From Mycolicibacterium crocinum (GTDB lineage: Bacteria > Actinomycetota > Actinomycetes > Mycobacteriales > Mycobacteriaceae): a stretch of DNA of 64,000 nucleotides. Below are positions 36,218 through 45,528 of this stretch, one piece after another. Location of the stretch: contig NZ_CP092362.2 of the NCBI RefSeq assembly GCF_022370635.2, positions 3,720,001-3,784,000 on the forward strand, in the 5' to 3' direction. Every line of letters starts with the position of its first letter. The stretch's first letter is position 1. Both the position numbers and the translations under genes were made by a program. The notes beneath the pieces were generated by a model. The model saw only the letters and a list, made by a program, of their open reading frames with translations. It had not been told where the DNA came from and made no database searches.

Positions 36218-36799
36218 ATGACTACTACCTCTGCCCCGCCGCTACTGCCGCATCTGTGGAAGTCGGTCCTGCTGTCGGGCGTGTTGTCGCTCGCCCTTGG
36301 CGTCCTGGTACTCGTCTGGCCGGGAATCTCGATCCTCGTCGCGGCGATTTTCTTCGGCGCCTACCTTCTGGTCACCGGCATCTCGCAGGTGTTCCATGCC
36401 TTCACCCTGCATGTGTCGGCCGGCGGCCGGGTCATGCTGTTCATCAGCGGCGCCGCCGCCCTGATTCTGGCGGTGCTGTGCTTCCGCAGCATCCAGAACT
36501 CCATTCTGCTGCTGGCCATCTGGATTGGCGTGGGCTTCATCTTCCGCGGCGTCGCCACCGCGGTGTCCGCGATCAGCGATCCGGACACGCCGGGCCGTGG
36601 CTGGGAGATCTTCGTCGGCGTGATCAGCCTCCTCGCCGGCATCGTGGTGCTGGCGTCGCCGTTCCCGTCGCTGGCCACCCTGACCCTCGTGGTCGGCATC
36701 TGGCTGGTCGTGATCGGAGTCTTCGAGGTCGTGGCCAGCTTCGGAATCCGCAAGGCGTCGAAAGACATCGGACAACGGATCACCGCCGCTCAGACCTAG
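36218..36799 (+). CDS. HdeD family membrane protein
   Basis: 193 residues with six hydrophobic helices, the HdeD arrangement: LSLALGVLVLVWPGISILVAA, FGAYLLVTGISQVF, FISGAAALILAVLCF and GVISLLAGIVVLASP, with the alternate WPG and ASP turns. HdeD in enterics is linked to acid resistance; its mechanism is unknown. It is divergent from the amino-acid ABC operon and co-directional with cydA 111 bp downstream, separated by the cydA promoter region. Confidence 0.85.
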   Translation: MTTTSAPPLLPHLWKSVLLSGVLSLALGVLVLVWPGISILVAAIFFGAYLLVTGISQVFHAFTLHVSAGGRVMLFISGAAALILAVLCFRSIQNSILLLAIWIGVGFIFRGVATAVSAISDPDTPGRGWEIFVGVISLLAGIVVLASPFPSLATLTLVVGIWLVVIGVFEVVASFGIRKASKDIGQRITAAQT

Positions 36800-36850
36800 G
36801 ATTCTCGTCACAAAAGGCCAAAAGGCTCTAGCGCGAACGGCGCGGACCGC

Positions 36851-36867
36851 TACTACACTCTGTCGTA
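36851..36867. promoter_or_regulatory. inverted repeat in the cydA promoter
   Basis: TACTACA-CTC-TGTCGTA is a near-perfect dyad (one mismatch), resembling BlaI/MecI-family operators. The TACACT at 36854-36859 within it could be a -10 box, so a bound protein would block transcription. No such repressor gene is in the window. Confidence 0.5.
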
Positions 36868-36910
36868 GATAGGCGATCCGCGCCTTTCGCGTTCCTTGGA
36901 GAGTTCCGCG

Positions 36911-38359
36911 ATGAGTGCTCTTGACGTGTCCCGGTGGCAATTCGGAATCACGACGGTCTACCACTTCATCTTCGTCCCGCTGACCATCGGGCTGGCGCCG
37001 CTGATCGCGATCATGCAGACGATCTGGGTGATCACCGACAACCCGGCCTGGTACCGGCTGACCAAGTTCTTCGGCAAGATCTTCCTGATCAACTTCGCGA
37101 TCGGCGTTGCGACCGGCATCGTCCAGGAGTTCCAGTTCGGGATGAACTGGAGTGAATACTCCCGCTTCGTCGGCGATGTGTTCGGCGCGCCATTGGCGCT
37201 CGAGGGCCTGGTCGCGTTCTTCCTGGAGTCGACCTTCATCGGCCTGTGGATCTTCGGCTGGACCCGGCTGCCGCGGTGGCTGCACCTGACGTCGATCTGG
37301 CTGGTCGCCCTCGCCGTCAACCTGTCGGCGTTCTTCATCATCACCGCCAACTCGTGGATGCAGCACCCGGTGGGCACCCGGTTCAACCCGGCGACGGGTC
37401 GCGCCGAACTGCAGAGCATCGTCGAGTTGTTCACCAACAACACCGGAATCGCGGCGTTCTGGCATGCGGTGGCCGCATCGTTCCTCACCGCGGCGACGTT
37501 CGTGGCGACGGTGTGCGCCTGGTGGATGGTGCGGGCCGAAGGAGCGCCGGACGCCACCGCCCTCTACCGTCCCGGTGCGATCCTCGGCTCGCTGGTGGCG
37601 CTCGTGGCGTGTGTCGGCCTGTTCTTCACCGGCGACGTGCAGGGCAAGTTGATGTTCCACCAGCAGCCGATGAAGATGGCCGCCGCGGAATCGTTGTGCC
37701 ACACCGAAACCGATCCCAACCTGTCGCTTCTGACCGTCGGCACGCACAACAACTGCGACAGCATCACCCGCGTCATCGAGGTACCGTTCGCCCTGCCGTT
37801 CCTGGCCGAGGGCAAGTTCAGCGGCGTCACGCTGCAGGGCACGAACGACCTTCAGCAGCAATATGAACAGCGGTTCGGCCCCGGCTGGTATGTGCCGAAT
37901 CTGTTCGTCACGTATTGGGCCTTCCGCGCCATGATCGGCCTGATGGCGGTGCCGCTGCTGTTCGCGCTGACCACGCTGTGGCTGACTCGCCGCGGCCGCG
38001 TCCCGGGCGCAAGGTGGTATTCGCGCTTCGCGCTGTGGACGATTGCGACTCCGTTCCTGGCGTCCATCGCCGGCTGGGTCTTCACCGAGATGGGCCGCCA
38101 GCCGTGGGTGGTCGCGCCGAACCCCGACGGCGACCAGCTGGTCCGGCTGACCGTGCGCCAAGGCGTGTCACTGCACGGGCCGGGTCTGGTCTGGGTGTCG
38201 CTGATCTCGTTCACGTTGATCTACGCGGTGCTGGCCGTGGTGTGGTTCTACCTGATCCGCCGCTACGTCACCGCAGGTCCGCTCGAACACGACGCCGAAC
38301 CGGCGCCGCCCACCCCACCCGGGGACGACGAAGTCGCACCCCTGTCGTTCGCCTACTGA
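36911..38359 (+). CDS. cydA: cytochrome bd quinol oxidase subunit I
   Basis: 482 residues from ATG 36911, preceded by TTGGAGAG. Subunit I holds hemes b558, b595 and d. Conserved parts: MSALDVSRWQFGITTVYHFIF (His18, heme b595 ligand), GRQPWVV near the end, and a short Q-loop as in mycobacteria. It reduces oxygen to water with menaquinol and supports low-oxygen growth and resistance to bc1 inhibitors such as Q203. A TTG upstream in frame is less likely. First gene of cydABDC. Confidence 0.97.
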   Translation: MSALDVSRWQFGITTVYHFIFVPLTIGLAPLIAIMQTIWVITDNPAWYRLTKFFGKIFLINFAIGVATGIVQEFQFGMNWSEYSRFVGDVFGAPLALEGLVAFFLESTFIGLWIFGWTRLPRWLHLTSIWLVALAVNLSAFFIITANSWMQHPVGTRFNPATGRAELQSIVELFTNNTGIAAFWHAVAASFLTAATFVATVCAWWMVRAEGAPDATALYRPGAILGSLVALVACVGLFFTGDVQGKLMFHQQPMKMAAAESLCHTETDPNLSLLTVGTHNNCDSITRVIEVPFALPFLAEGKFSGVTLQGTNDLQQQYEQRFGPGWYVPNLFVTYWAFRAMIGLMAVPLLFALTTLWLTRRGRVPGARWYSRFALWTIATPFLASIAGWVFTEMGRQPWVVAPNPDGDQLVRLTVRQGVSLHGPGLVWVSLISFTLIYAVLAVVWFYLIRRYVTAGPLEHDAEPAPPTPPGDDEVAPLSFAY

Positions 38360-38369
38360 GGAGACAATC

Positions 38370-39413
38370 ATGGGGCTGCAACAGATTTGGTTCGTCATCG
38401 TGGCCGTGCTGTTCCTGGGCTTCTTCGTCCTGGAGGGCTTCGACTTCGGTGTCGGTATGGTGATGGCGTGGCTGGGCCGGATCGGCAAGGGCGATAACGA
38501 GAGTCACCGCAGGGCGGTGCTCAACACGATCGGTCCGGTCTGGGACGGCAACGAGGTGTGGCTGATCACCGCCGGCGGAGCGATGTTCGCGGCCTTCCCG
38601 CACTGGTATGCCACCGTGTTCTCGACGCTTTACCTGCCGCTGCTGGTGATCCTGCTGTCGATGATCGCGCGCATCGTCGCCATCGAATGGCGCGGCAAGA
38701 TCGACGATCCGAAGTGGCGGCGCTGGTGCGACATCGGCATCGCGACCGGGTCGTGGCTGCCTGCGATCCTGTGGGGTGTCGCCTTCGCGATCCTGGTCAA
38801 CGGGTTGCCGGTGGGGCCGGACAAGAACGTCACGGGGCTGTCCATCACCGATGTGCTGAATCCGTACACGCTGCTCGGTGGGTTGGCCACCTGCTCGCTA
38901 TTCCTGTTCCACGGCGCGGTGTTCCTGGCGCTCAAGAGCGGCGGCGAGGTGCGTGGCGATGCGGTGCGGGTGGCCCGCACGCTGGCCCTGCCCGCCACCG
39001 TGCTGGTCGGCGCGTTCGGCCTGTGGACCCAGCTGGCACATGGCAAGTCGTGGACGTGGGCGGTCCTGGCCGTCGCGGTGATCGCCCAGCTGGCCGCAGT
39101 CTCAGCCGCGTGGGGCGCGCGGGAAGGCTGGGCGTTCCTGGCGACGACGATCGTCGTCGCCGCGGTGGTGACGCTGCTCTTCGGGTCGCTGTACCCGAAC
39201 CTGGTGCCGTCGACCATCAGCCCGGCCTACGACCTGACGATCTTCAACGGATCGTCCAGCCCGTACACCTTGAAGGTGATGACTTGGGCCGCAGCGATAT
39301 TCACTCCGATCGTGCTGGTCTACCAGGGCTGGACGTACTGGGTGTTCCGTAAACGGATCTTCGCTGAGTCGATTCCGAAGTCGGTCGGCCTGCCGCGCAG
39401 GCGCGTGCCCTGA
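38370..39413 (+). CDS. cydB: cytochrome bd quinol oxidase subunit II
   Basis: 347 residues, ten bp after cydA with a GAGGAG site. About nine membrane helices. VLEGFDFGVGMVMAWLG, GPVWDGNEVWLITAGGAMFAAFP and the C-terminal GWTYWVFRKRI are typical of CydB. It is the structural partner of CydA and carries no heme. Continued by cydD after a short gap. Confidence 0.97.
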   Translation: MGLQQIWFVIVAVLFLGFFVLEGFDFGVGMVMAWLGRIGKGDNESHRRAVLNTIGPVWDGNEVWLITAGGAMFAAFPHWYATVFSTLYLPLLVILLSMIARIVAIEWRGKIDDPKWRRWCDIGIATGSWLPAILWGVAFAILVNGLPVGPDKNVTGLSITDVLNPYTLLGGLATCSLFLFHGAVFLALKSGGEVRGDAVRVARTLALPATVLVGAFGLWTQLAHGKSWTWAVLAVAVIAQLAAVSAAWGAREGWAFLATTIVVAAVVTLLFGSLYPNLVPSTISPAYDLTIFNGSSSPYTLKVMTWAAAIFTPIVLVYQGWTYWVFRKRIFAESIPKSVGLPRRRVP

Positions 39414-39472
39414 GCACCGACCGGCGGCGGTCGGGCCCGCTGGACCCACGTCTGTGGCGGGCCTCGTCAGCC

Positions 39473-41077
39473 GTGCGCCGGTATCTGGTCGCGACGGTCG
39501 GCTGCGGCACCCTGATTGCCGGCTGCGCCATCGCCGGCGCCGTGATCCTCGGCCATCTGGTGGCCGGTGTCATCACCGATCCGGTCACCCGCAACCTGGC
39601 CCACTGGCGCACCGAACTGGCGATCCTGGCCGCGCTGTGGCTGTTTCGGGCGCTGATCCAATGGCTGCAGGGACGACTCGGTCAGCGCGGCGCCAGCGCG
39701 GTGATCGCCGACCTCGGCGGCCGGGTGCTGCGGACGGTCACCGCCTTGCCGCCTGGTGAACGCATCCTCCAGCGCGACGATGCCGCGACTGTGGTCACCA
39801 GTGGACTCGATGGCCTGCGGCCCTATTTCACCGCATACCTACCGGCCCTGTTTCTGGCGGCGATCCTCACCCCGGCCACGGTGATCGTGATCGCTTTCAA
39901 CGACATTCAGTCAGCGGCGATCGTGCTGGTTGCCCTGCCGCTCATCCCGATCTTCATGGTGCTGATCGGACTGGCCACCGCCGAACGGTCGGCCGCCGCA
40001 TTGGAAGCGATGACCACGCTGCAGGCCCGACTACTGGACCTCATCGCCGGCATCCCCACCCTGCGCGCGCTCGGCCGCGCTGACGGCCCGGCCGAACGCA
40101 TCGCCACACTCGGTGCCGCTCATCGCCGTTCGGCGATGGCCACCCTGCGCATCGCCTTCCTGTCCGCACTAGTACTCGAGCTCATCGCCACGCTGGGTGT
40201 GGCGCTGGTCGCGGTCAGCATCGGACTGCGACTGGTGTTCGGCGAGATGAGCCTGGCGGCCGGACTGACGGTATTGCTCCTGGCGCCCGACGTGTTCTGG
40301 CCGCTGCGCCGCGTCGGCGTCGAATTCCATGCCGCGCAGAACGGAAAGGCCGCTTCCGACAAGGCATTCGCGTTGATCGAGCAGAACCCCGAGCCACCGG
40401 CGGGCACCCGCACCGTCTCGGCTGCCGGCGCGGAAATCGTCCTCGACGGGCTCAGTGTCGCCGGGCGCGACGGCCTATCGCCGCATCAGCTGTCCGGCCG
40501 GGTACTGCCCGGCGAGGTCACCGTGCTCACCGGCGCCAACGGCGCAGGCAAGACCACCACCCTGCTCGCGATCGCCGGACTGCTCACCCCGACGAACGGC
40601 CGGGTGACCGTCGACGGCGTCGACGTCGACGAGCTCGACCGCCCGGCCTGGTGGCGGCAACTGGCCTGGCTTGCGCAACGCCCGGCAATCATCCCGGGGA
40701 CCGTCGCGGACAACCTGGCGCTGTTCGGCCCGCTCACCGACACGCAAAGCGCCTGCGATGCAGCCGGTTTCACCGAGGTGCTGAACACCCTGCCCGACGG
40801 CATGGACACCGTGCTGGGCCGCGGCGGGGTGGGTCTGTCGCTGGGCCAGCGGCAGCGGCTGGGTTTGGCCCGCGCGCTGGGCTCCCCCGCGCCCGTGCTG
40901 CTACTCGACGAACCCACCTCACACCTCGACGAGGCCACCGAACACACTGTGCTGCAAGCGATCCGCAACCGCGCAGCGGAGGGGGCCACCGTCATCGTGG
41001 TCGCGCACCGCGACAGTGTGGTGCGGATCGCCGATCACGTCATCGCGGTGGAGGCCGATCAGTATGCCCGCATTTGA
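39473..41077 (+). CDS. cydD: cytochrome bd assembly ABC exporter subunit CydD
   Basis: 534 residues counted from the first usable start GTG 39473 (MRRYLVATVGCG). Six N-terminal helices and an ABC domain: Walker A GANGAGKTTTLL, signature LSLGQRQRLGLARAL, Walker B VLLLDEPTSHLDEAT. CydDC pairs to move thiols and heme for oxidase assembly. The frame is open upstream with RRRSGPLDPRLWRASSAV, which resembles known CydD N-termini, so the real start may be a CTG near 39410 overlapping the cydB stop. It overlaps cydC by 14 bp. Confidence 0.92.
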   Translation: MRRYLVATVGCGTLIAGCAIAGAVILGHLVAGVITDPVTRNLAHWRTELAILAALWLFRALIQWLQGRLGQRGASAVIADLGGRVLRTVTALPPGERILQRDDAATVVTSGLDGLRPYFTAYLPALFLAAILTPATVIVIAFNDIQSAAIVLVALPLIPIFMVLIGLATAERSAAALEAMTTLQARLLDLIAGIPTLRALGRADGPAERIATLGAAHRRSAMATLRIAFLSALVLELIATLGVALVAVSIGLRLVFGEMSLAAGLTVLLLAPDVFWPLRRVGVEFHAAQNGKAASDKAFALIEQNPEPPAGTRTVSAAGAEIVLDGLSVAGRDGLSPHQLSGRVLPGEVTVLTGANGAGKTTTLLAIAGLLTPTNGRVTVDGVDVDELDRPAWWRQLAWLAQRPAIIPGTVADNLALFGPLTDTQSACDAAGFTEVLNTLPDGMDTVLGRGGVGLSLGQRQRLGLARALGSPAPVLLLDEPTSHLDEATEHTVLQAIRNRAAEGATVIVVAHRDSVVRIADHVIAVEADQYARI

Positions 41078-42668
41078 CCGGCGGCGGCTGCTGCTGGCCA
41101 TCGCCCTCGGCACGCTGGCACTGGGCAGCGCGCTGGCCCTGGCCGGGGTGTCGGCCTGGCTGATCACCCGTGCCTGGCAGATGCCGCTGGTGCTGGACCT
41201 GTCGATCGCCGTGGTCGCCGTCCGCGCGCTGGGCATCTCCCGCGGCGTGTTCGGCTACTGCGAACGACTGGCATCGCACGACACCGCGCTGCGGGCGGCT
41301 GACGGTGAACGCACCGAGATCTACCGACGGCTGGCCCACGGCCCGGCCGAGGTCACGGCGCGACTGCACAGCGGTGACCTGCTGACGCGAGTCGGCACCG
41401 ACGTCGACACCGTCGCCGACGTCGCCGTCCGCGCGTACGTCCCGATCGGTGTCGCTGCCGTGCTCGGTGTTGCCGCCACCACCGTCATCGCCATGATCTC
41501 CCCCGCCGCGGCCGTCGTCCTCGCCGTGTGCCTGCTGATCGCGGGTGTGCTGGCGCCCGGGTTGGCCGCGCGGGCGGCACGCGCCCAGGAAGAGGTCGCC
41601 CGCCGGCAGCAGTCCGATCGCGATATCGCCGCCGTCACCGCACTCGAGCATGCCGCCGAACTGCGGGTCGCCGGCCGGCTACCGGCCGTGATCGCCGAAG
41701 CCGAAGAGCGGCAGCGTGATTGGGGCTCTGCGATCGACCGAGCGGCCGCCCCCGCCGCTGCGGCGGCCGCGGTGCCGACGCTGGGCGTCGGGGCCGGCGT
41801 CATCGGGGCCGTCGTCGCCGGAATCGGCATCGCCGCGCACACCGCACCCACCACGCTGGCGGTGCTGATGTTGTTGCCGCTCTCGGCATTCGAGGCGACC
41901 GCCGCACTGCCGGGCGCGGCCGTCGCACTGACCCGTGGGCGAATCGCCGCCGCACGACTGCGAGACCTGCTCCCCGCGCCCGCCACGCAGGCGACCGTCA
42001 CCCTCACCGCACCCGCCGAGACACCGGTCCTGCGAGCCGACGTGCGGGCCGGCTATCCCGGCGGCCCCGTGGGCGAGCACGTCACCCTGACGTTGCATCC
42101 CGGTGCCCGCTTGGCGATCACCGGCCGCAGCGGCGCGGGCAAGACCGCGCTGTTGATGACACTCGCCGGGCTGATCCCGCCGATTGACGGCGCCGTCACC
42201 ATCGACGACACACCGACCGGCGAGCTCACCGAATCTCAAGTACGCAGCGCAATCAGCTATTTCGCCGAAGACGCCCACCTGTTCAGCACCACCGTGCGGG
42301 ACAACCTCCTGGTGGCGCGAGGCGACTGCACCGACTCAGAGCTCACCGATGCGCTGGCCGCGGTGGGCCTTGACGAGTGGCTGTCCCGCCTGCCCGACGG
42401 GTTGGGCACCGTGCTCGGTGGCGGTGCGGCCGCGGTGTCGGCGGGTCAGCGCCGCCGGCTGCTGCTGGCGCGGGTATTGCTGTCCCCGGCATCGATCGTG
42501 CTTCTGGACGAGCCGACCGAACACCTCGATGCGGCCGACGGCCAACGCATCCTCACCGCCCTGCTCGACGGCCGGCTGCTGGGCCCACGACGCACCGTGG
42601 TGGTCGCCAGTCATCAACTTGGTATCGACCTCGCCTGTCCGCGACTATCGATCGGCCACGACAGGTAA
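41064..42668 (+). CDS. cydC: cytochrome bd assembly ABC exporter subunit CydC
   Basis: 534 residues from ATG 41064, inside the end of cydD. Six membrane helices in the first 310 residues, then an ABC domain with Walker A GRSGAGKTALLM, a noncanonical signature VSAGQRRRLLLARVL in place of LSGGQ, and Walker B IVLLDEPTEHLDAAD. Partner of CydD in a heterodimeric exporter required to mature cytochrome bd. The atypical signature implies asymmetric ATP sites, as is common in this pair. Confidence 0.95.
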   Translation: MPAFDRRRLLLAIALGTLALGSALALAGVSAWLITRAWQMPLVLDLSIAVVAVRALGISRGVFGYCERLASHDTALRAADGERTEIYRRLAHGPAEVTARLHSGDLLTRVGTDVDTVADVAVRAYVPIGVAAVLGVAATTVIAMISPAAAVVLAVCLLIAGVLAPGLAARAARAQEEVARRQQSDRDIAAVTALEHAAELRVAGRLPAVIAEAEERQRDWGSAIDRAAAPAAAAAAVPTLGVGAGVIGAVVAGIGIAAHTAPTTLAVLMLLPLSAFEATAALPGAAVALTRGRIAAARLRDLLPAPATQATVTLTAPAETPVLRADVRAGYPGGPVGEHVTLTLHPGARLAITGRSGAGKTALLMTLAGLIPPIDGAVTIDDTPTGELTESQVRSAISYFAEDAHLFSTTVRDNLLVARGDCTDSELTDALAAVGLDEWLSRLPDGLGTVLGGGAAAVSAGQRRRLLLARVLLSPASIVLLDEPTEHLDAADGQRILTALLDGRLLGPRRTVVVASHQLGIDLACPRLSIGHDR

Positions 42669-42678
42669 CGTGCAATCC

Positions 42679-43227
42679 ATGACTGAGCCCCCAGAGCAGG
42701 CACCTCAGCAGCCCACCCCGCCGCCGCAGCAGGCCGCGCCGCCGCCACCTCCGCCCGGCTATCCCGCCCCGCCGTACGGCCAGTATCCCGGCGGCTATCC
42801 GCCGGCGCCGCCGCAGCCGTATGCCGGCTACACACCGCCGCCCACCGGACCGCGCAACGGCCTGGGCGTCACCGCGCTGGTCATCGCGATCGTCGCGCTG
42901 CTGTCGTCGTTCTCCGTGGTCGGCGGCATCATTCTGGGTATCGTCGCGGTGATCATCGGCTTCGCCGGCCGCAGCCGCGTCAAGCGCGGTGAGGCCAACA
43001 ACGGCGGCGTGGCGCTCGCCGGCATCATTCTCGGTTTCCTCGCGATCATCGTCGGCCTGGCGTTCATCGCCGTCTGGGTCGGCGTGTTCAAGGAAGTCGG
43101 CGCCACCGACTACATCGACTGCCTGCAGAAGGCCGGCCAGGATCAGCAGCAGGTCCAGCAGTGCGCCGACGAGTTCAAGCAGTCCGTGGAAAACAAGTTC
43201 AGCGTCACGTTGACGCCGACGCCGTAG
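42679..43227 (+). CDS. Pro-rich DUF4190 membrane protein
   Basis: 182 residues. The first 55 are Pro/Gln/Tyr-rich, cytoplasmic, then two helices (LGVTALVIAIVALLSS and IILGIVAVIIGFAG) and a third (GIILGFLAIIVGLAFIAVWVGVF) enclose the DUF4190 core GRSRVKRGEANNGGVALAGI. A C-terminal domain of about 45 residues with two Cys (DCLQKAGQ, QCADEF) ends the protein. It follows cydC by 10 bp and may belong to the same transcript. The 3' end overlaps the convergent DUF2156 gene. Function unknown. Confidence 0.75.
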   Translation: MTEPPEQAPQQPTPPPQQAAPPPPPPGYPAPPYGQYPGGYPPAPPQPYAGYTPPPTGPRNGLGVTALVIAIVALLSSFSVVGGIILGIVAVIIGFAGRSRVKRGEANNGGVALAGIILGFLAIIVGLAFIAVWVGVFKEVGATDYIDCLQKAGQDQQQVQQCADEFKQSVENKFSVTLTPTP

Positions 43228-44659
43228 GAGGAAGCTGCCGCCGCCGCGGCACGAACTCCAGCGAGAGCAGCACGACCAGAAGCGGCAGCACCTGACTCAG
43301 CGGCAGCAGCACGTAGCGGCGATCGCCGAGGGCGTGGAACTTGCGCAGGTAGCGGTACAGCGACTCCAGTGCGATCAGCGAGTCACCGAGGTGGATCGCC
43401 GTGTAGAAGAACGTGCTGAGCGCCCCGCGCTGCTTGTCGTTGAAAATCTCCGGGAACGCCGCGAACGCCAAGGAAAGACGTTGTGCGCCAAGCTGTTTCA
43501 TCGCTTGGATCATGTCGACCGAGAGCCGCTCGTCGATACCGTTCGGGGCGCCGCGGCGCCGCCATGGGATGTCGAGGGTGACATCAGTGCCGCCGCCGGC
43601 CACCGCGTACCGGTGGAATCCCTGCACCCGGCCGGCCTTGTCCCGCGCGATGATCAGCAGGACGCCGGGATAGCGACCGGTCAACGCTCCGTCGAGGATC
43701 ATCGAGAAGCCACGCTCGGTGCGCGCCCCTTTCGCCGACGACAGCAGCACGTCGGTGAGTTCGGCCTGTCGTCGGTCGTCCAGTCCCTGCTCGGCGACGA
43801 TCTCGGTGCTGATGCCGAAGTTGTGGGTGCGCTGGACTGCCTGACGCAGGTTGCGGAACTTGCGGCCCACCATGTCGAAGGACGGCACATCGATCACGAC
43901 GTCGCGGCCGATCGGCACCGGCCGCAGTGTCCACCCGATCACCGCGGGGTCCCGCCACAGCGCGAGTCGGCGTTCGCTGCAACCCAGCACCACCACCCGC
44001 CAGCCGTGGGTGTGGCACATGCCGACGAAGTCGCCGACCAGCTCGGTGAATCGGCGTTCGTCACCGATCGGGTCACCGCTGACCACGGCGTAGCCGAGCC
44101 GGGTGCGGTAGGCGATCGCGGCGGTGCCGTCCGCGCTGAAGAAATAGCTCTTGCGGGTCTGCATCGCGAACGGTGCCACCGGATCACCGCGGGTCGCCTC
44201 GACCAGCGCCCACACCCGGGCCAGCTGCGCCGGCTCCGGCCGCGCCGTCATCGGCCACATCAGCAGCAGCCCCGACATCGCGACCAGCACATCGCCGGTG
44301 ACGTCGAAGGCCAGCAGATGCGCGGCGAAGCCGGCCAGCACCGCGATCGCGGCCGCGATCGCATGCGCGGCGGTCACCGGCCGGCCCAGGAAGATGCCGC
44401 GGGCGATCAGGGCGACCGCGGCCAAGATCGTCAACGACCAGGCGACGCGGCTGTCGGCATGCCAGTGCGTGTGGTGGTGGTGTGCGCGGATCATCAGCAC
44501 GGTGAGCCAGCTCGCGGCGATCAGCAATGCCAGTGCACCCACCCAGCGGGCAGCCAGGGTGTCGACATGCACGACAACCCGTTCTCTGGCGCGCAGGCGC
44601 TGCGCGACCTGAACCGGCGGTTCGGTCACAGGAGCAACAATACGCCCGCTATCAGGCAT
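43205..44659 (-). CDS. DUF2156 (LPG synthase C-like) membrane protein (Rv1619-like)
   Basis: 484 residues. Four to five N-terminal helices (about 38-150), then a soluble domain of the phosphatidylglycerol lysyltransferase C-terminal type (about 160-455): SYFFSADGTAAIAYRTRLGYAVVSGDPIG, FDMVGRKFRNLRQAV and RDKAGRVQGFHRYAVAG. The fold relates to GNAT acyltransferases; a role in aminoacylating membrane lipids is plausible, but the long flippase part of MprF/LysX is missing. It overlaps tesB by 8 bp. A hydrophobic end (VLPLLVVLLSLEFVPRRR) follows the domain. Confidence 0.8.
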   Translation of the reverse strand: MPDSGRIVAPVTEPPVQVAQRLRARERVVVHVDTLAARWVGALALLIAASWLTVLMIRAHHHHTHWHADSRVAWSLTILAAVALIARGIFLGRPVTAAHAIAAAIAVLAGFAAHLLAFDVTGDVLVAMSGLLLMWPMTARPEPAQLARVWALVEATRGDPVAPFAMQTRKSYFFSADGTAAIAYRTRLGYAVVSGDPIGDERRFTELVGDFVGMCHTHGWRVVVLGCSERRLALWRDPAVIGWTLRPVPIGRDVVIDVPSFDMVGRKFRNLRQAVQRTHNFGISTEIVAEQGLDDRRQAELTDVLLSSAKGARTERGFSMILDGALTGRYPGVLLIIARDKAGRVQGFHRYAVAGGGTDVTLDIPWRRRGAPNGIDERLSVDMIQAMKQLGAQRLSLAFAAFPEIFNDKQRGALSTFFYTAIHLGDSLIALESLYRYLRKFHALGDRRYVLLPLSQVLPLLVVLLSLEFVPRRRQLPPTASAST

Positions 44660-45518
44660 TTCCCGGGAAGTGCTTGACGATTCCTTCTTGGGTCACGGTG
44701 GCCACCACGTCCCCGGAGGGGCTGAAGAAGTGGCCGCTGCCCAGGCCGCGCGATTCGGCGGCGGCCGGAGAATTCGTCGAATAGAGCACCCAGTCGGAGA
44801 AATCGACCTGCCGGTGGAACCACAGTGAATGGTTGACGGTGACGGCGAAGATGCGGTCCCAGCCCCACGACAGTCCATGCGTGGTGATGATCGAGTCCAG
44901 GATCGTGGTGTCGGACGAATAGATCATCGCGGCGGTGTGCAGCGTCGGGTCGTCCGGCATTGCGCCATCGGCCTTGAGCCACACCTGATTTCCGGTGAGA
45001 GTGCCGCCCTTTTCGCGCATGATCCAGGACGGCTCGTTGGTGTAGCGCCACTGGATGGGACGTAGTGCTTCGACGAATCCGGGCACCACTTTCTCGTACC
45101 CGACGAGGAGCTCGTCAATCGTGGGCAACGTCTCCGGCGACGGCAGATTGGGCATCGGAACGCCGTGTTCCAGTCCGCTGCCGGCCGAGATGTAGGACAC
45201 CAGCGCGGTGGCCAGCAGCGTGCCGTTCTGAATCGCGTCGACGCGCCGGTTGGCGAAGCGCCGCTCGTCGCGCAGCCGCACGACGTGGTACTCGATGTCT
45301 TCGGCCGGATCACCACCGGCGATGAAATGCACCGACAACGCGCTCGGTGCGATCTCGTGCCGCAGGGTGCGGGTGGCTGCGACGAACGCCTGCGCCATCA
45401 ACTGTCCGCCGAAGGTGCGCGGCGGGTTCTTGTGCGGATGCGCACCGGCGAACACGTCGTCGCCGATGTCGGAGAGGTCGAGAATGGCCAGCAGCTCGTC
45501 GAGGTCCGCGTTGGCCAA
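44652..45518 (-). CDS. tesB: acyl-CoA thioesterase II
   Basis: 288 residues with a double hotdog fold. GGQLMAQAFVAATRTL, SVHFIAGGDPAEDIEYHVVRLRD and SLWFHRQVDFSDWVLYS contain the catalytic Asp, Gln and Thr/Ser positions of TesB. It hydrolyses medium- to long-chain acyl-CoA to fatty acid and CoA. It sits 10 bp after pyk on the same strand, as Rv1618 after Rv1617, so an operon is likely. Confidence 0.94.
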   Translation of the reverse strand: MANADLDELLAILDLSDIGDDVFAGAHPHKNPPRTFGGQLMAQAFVAATRTLRHEIAPSALSVHFIAGGDPAEDIEYHVVRLRDERRFANRRVDAIQNGTLLATALVSYISAGSGLEHGVPMPNLPSPETLPTIDELLVGYEKVVPGFVEALRPIQWRYTNEPSWIMREKGGTLTGNQVWLKADGAMPDDPTLHTAAMIYSSDTTILDSIITTHGLSWGWDRIFAVTVNHSLWFHRQVDFSDWVLYSTNSPAAAESRGLGSGHFFSPSGDVVATVTQEGIVKHFPGNA

Positions 45519-45528
45519 CAGTCTCTCC

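Noticed and set aside
36242-38161. Minus-strand frame opposite hdeD and cydA
   Set aside because: Composition is charged and repetitive in an antisense way, and both opposite genes are well-supported.
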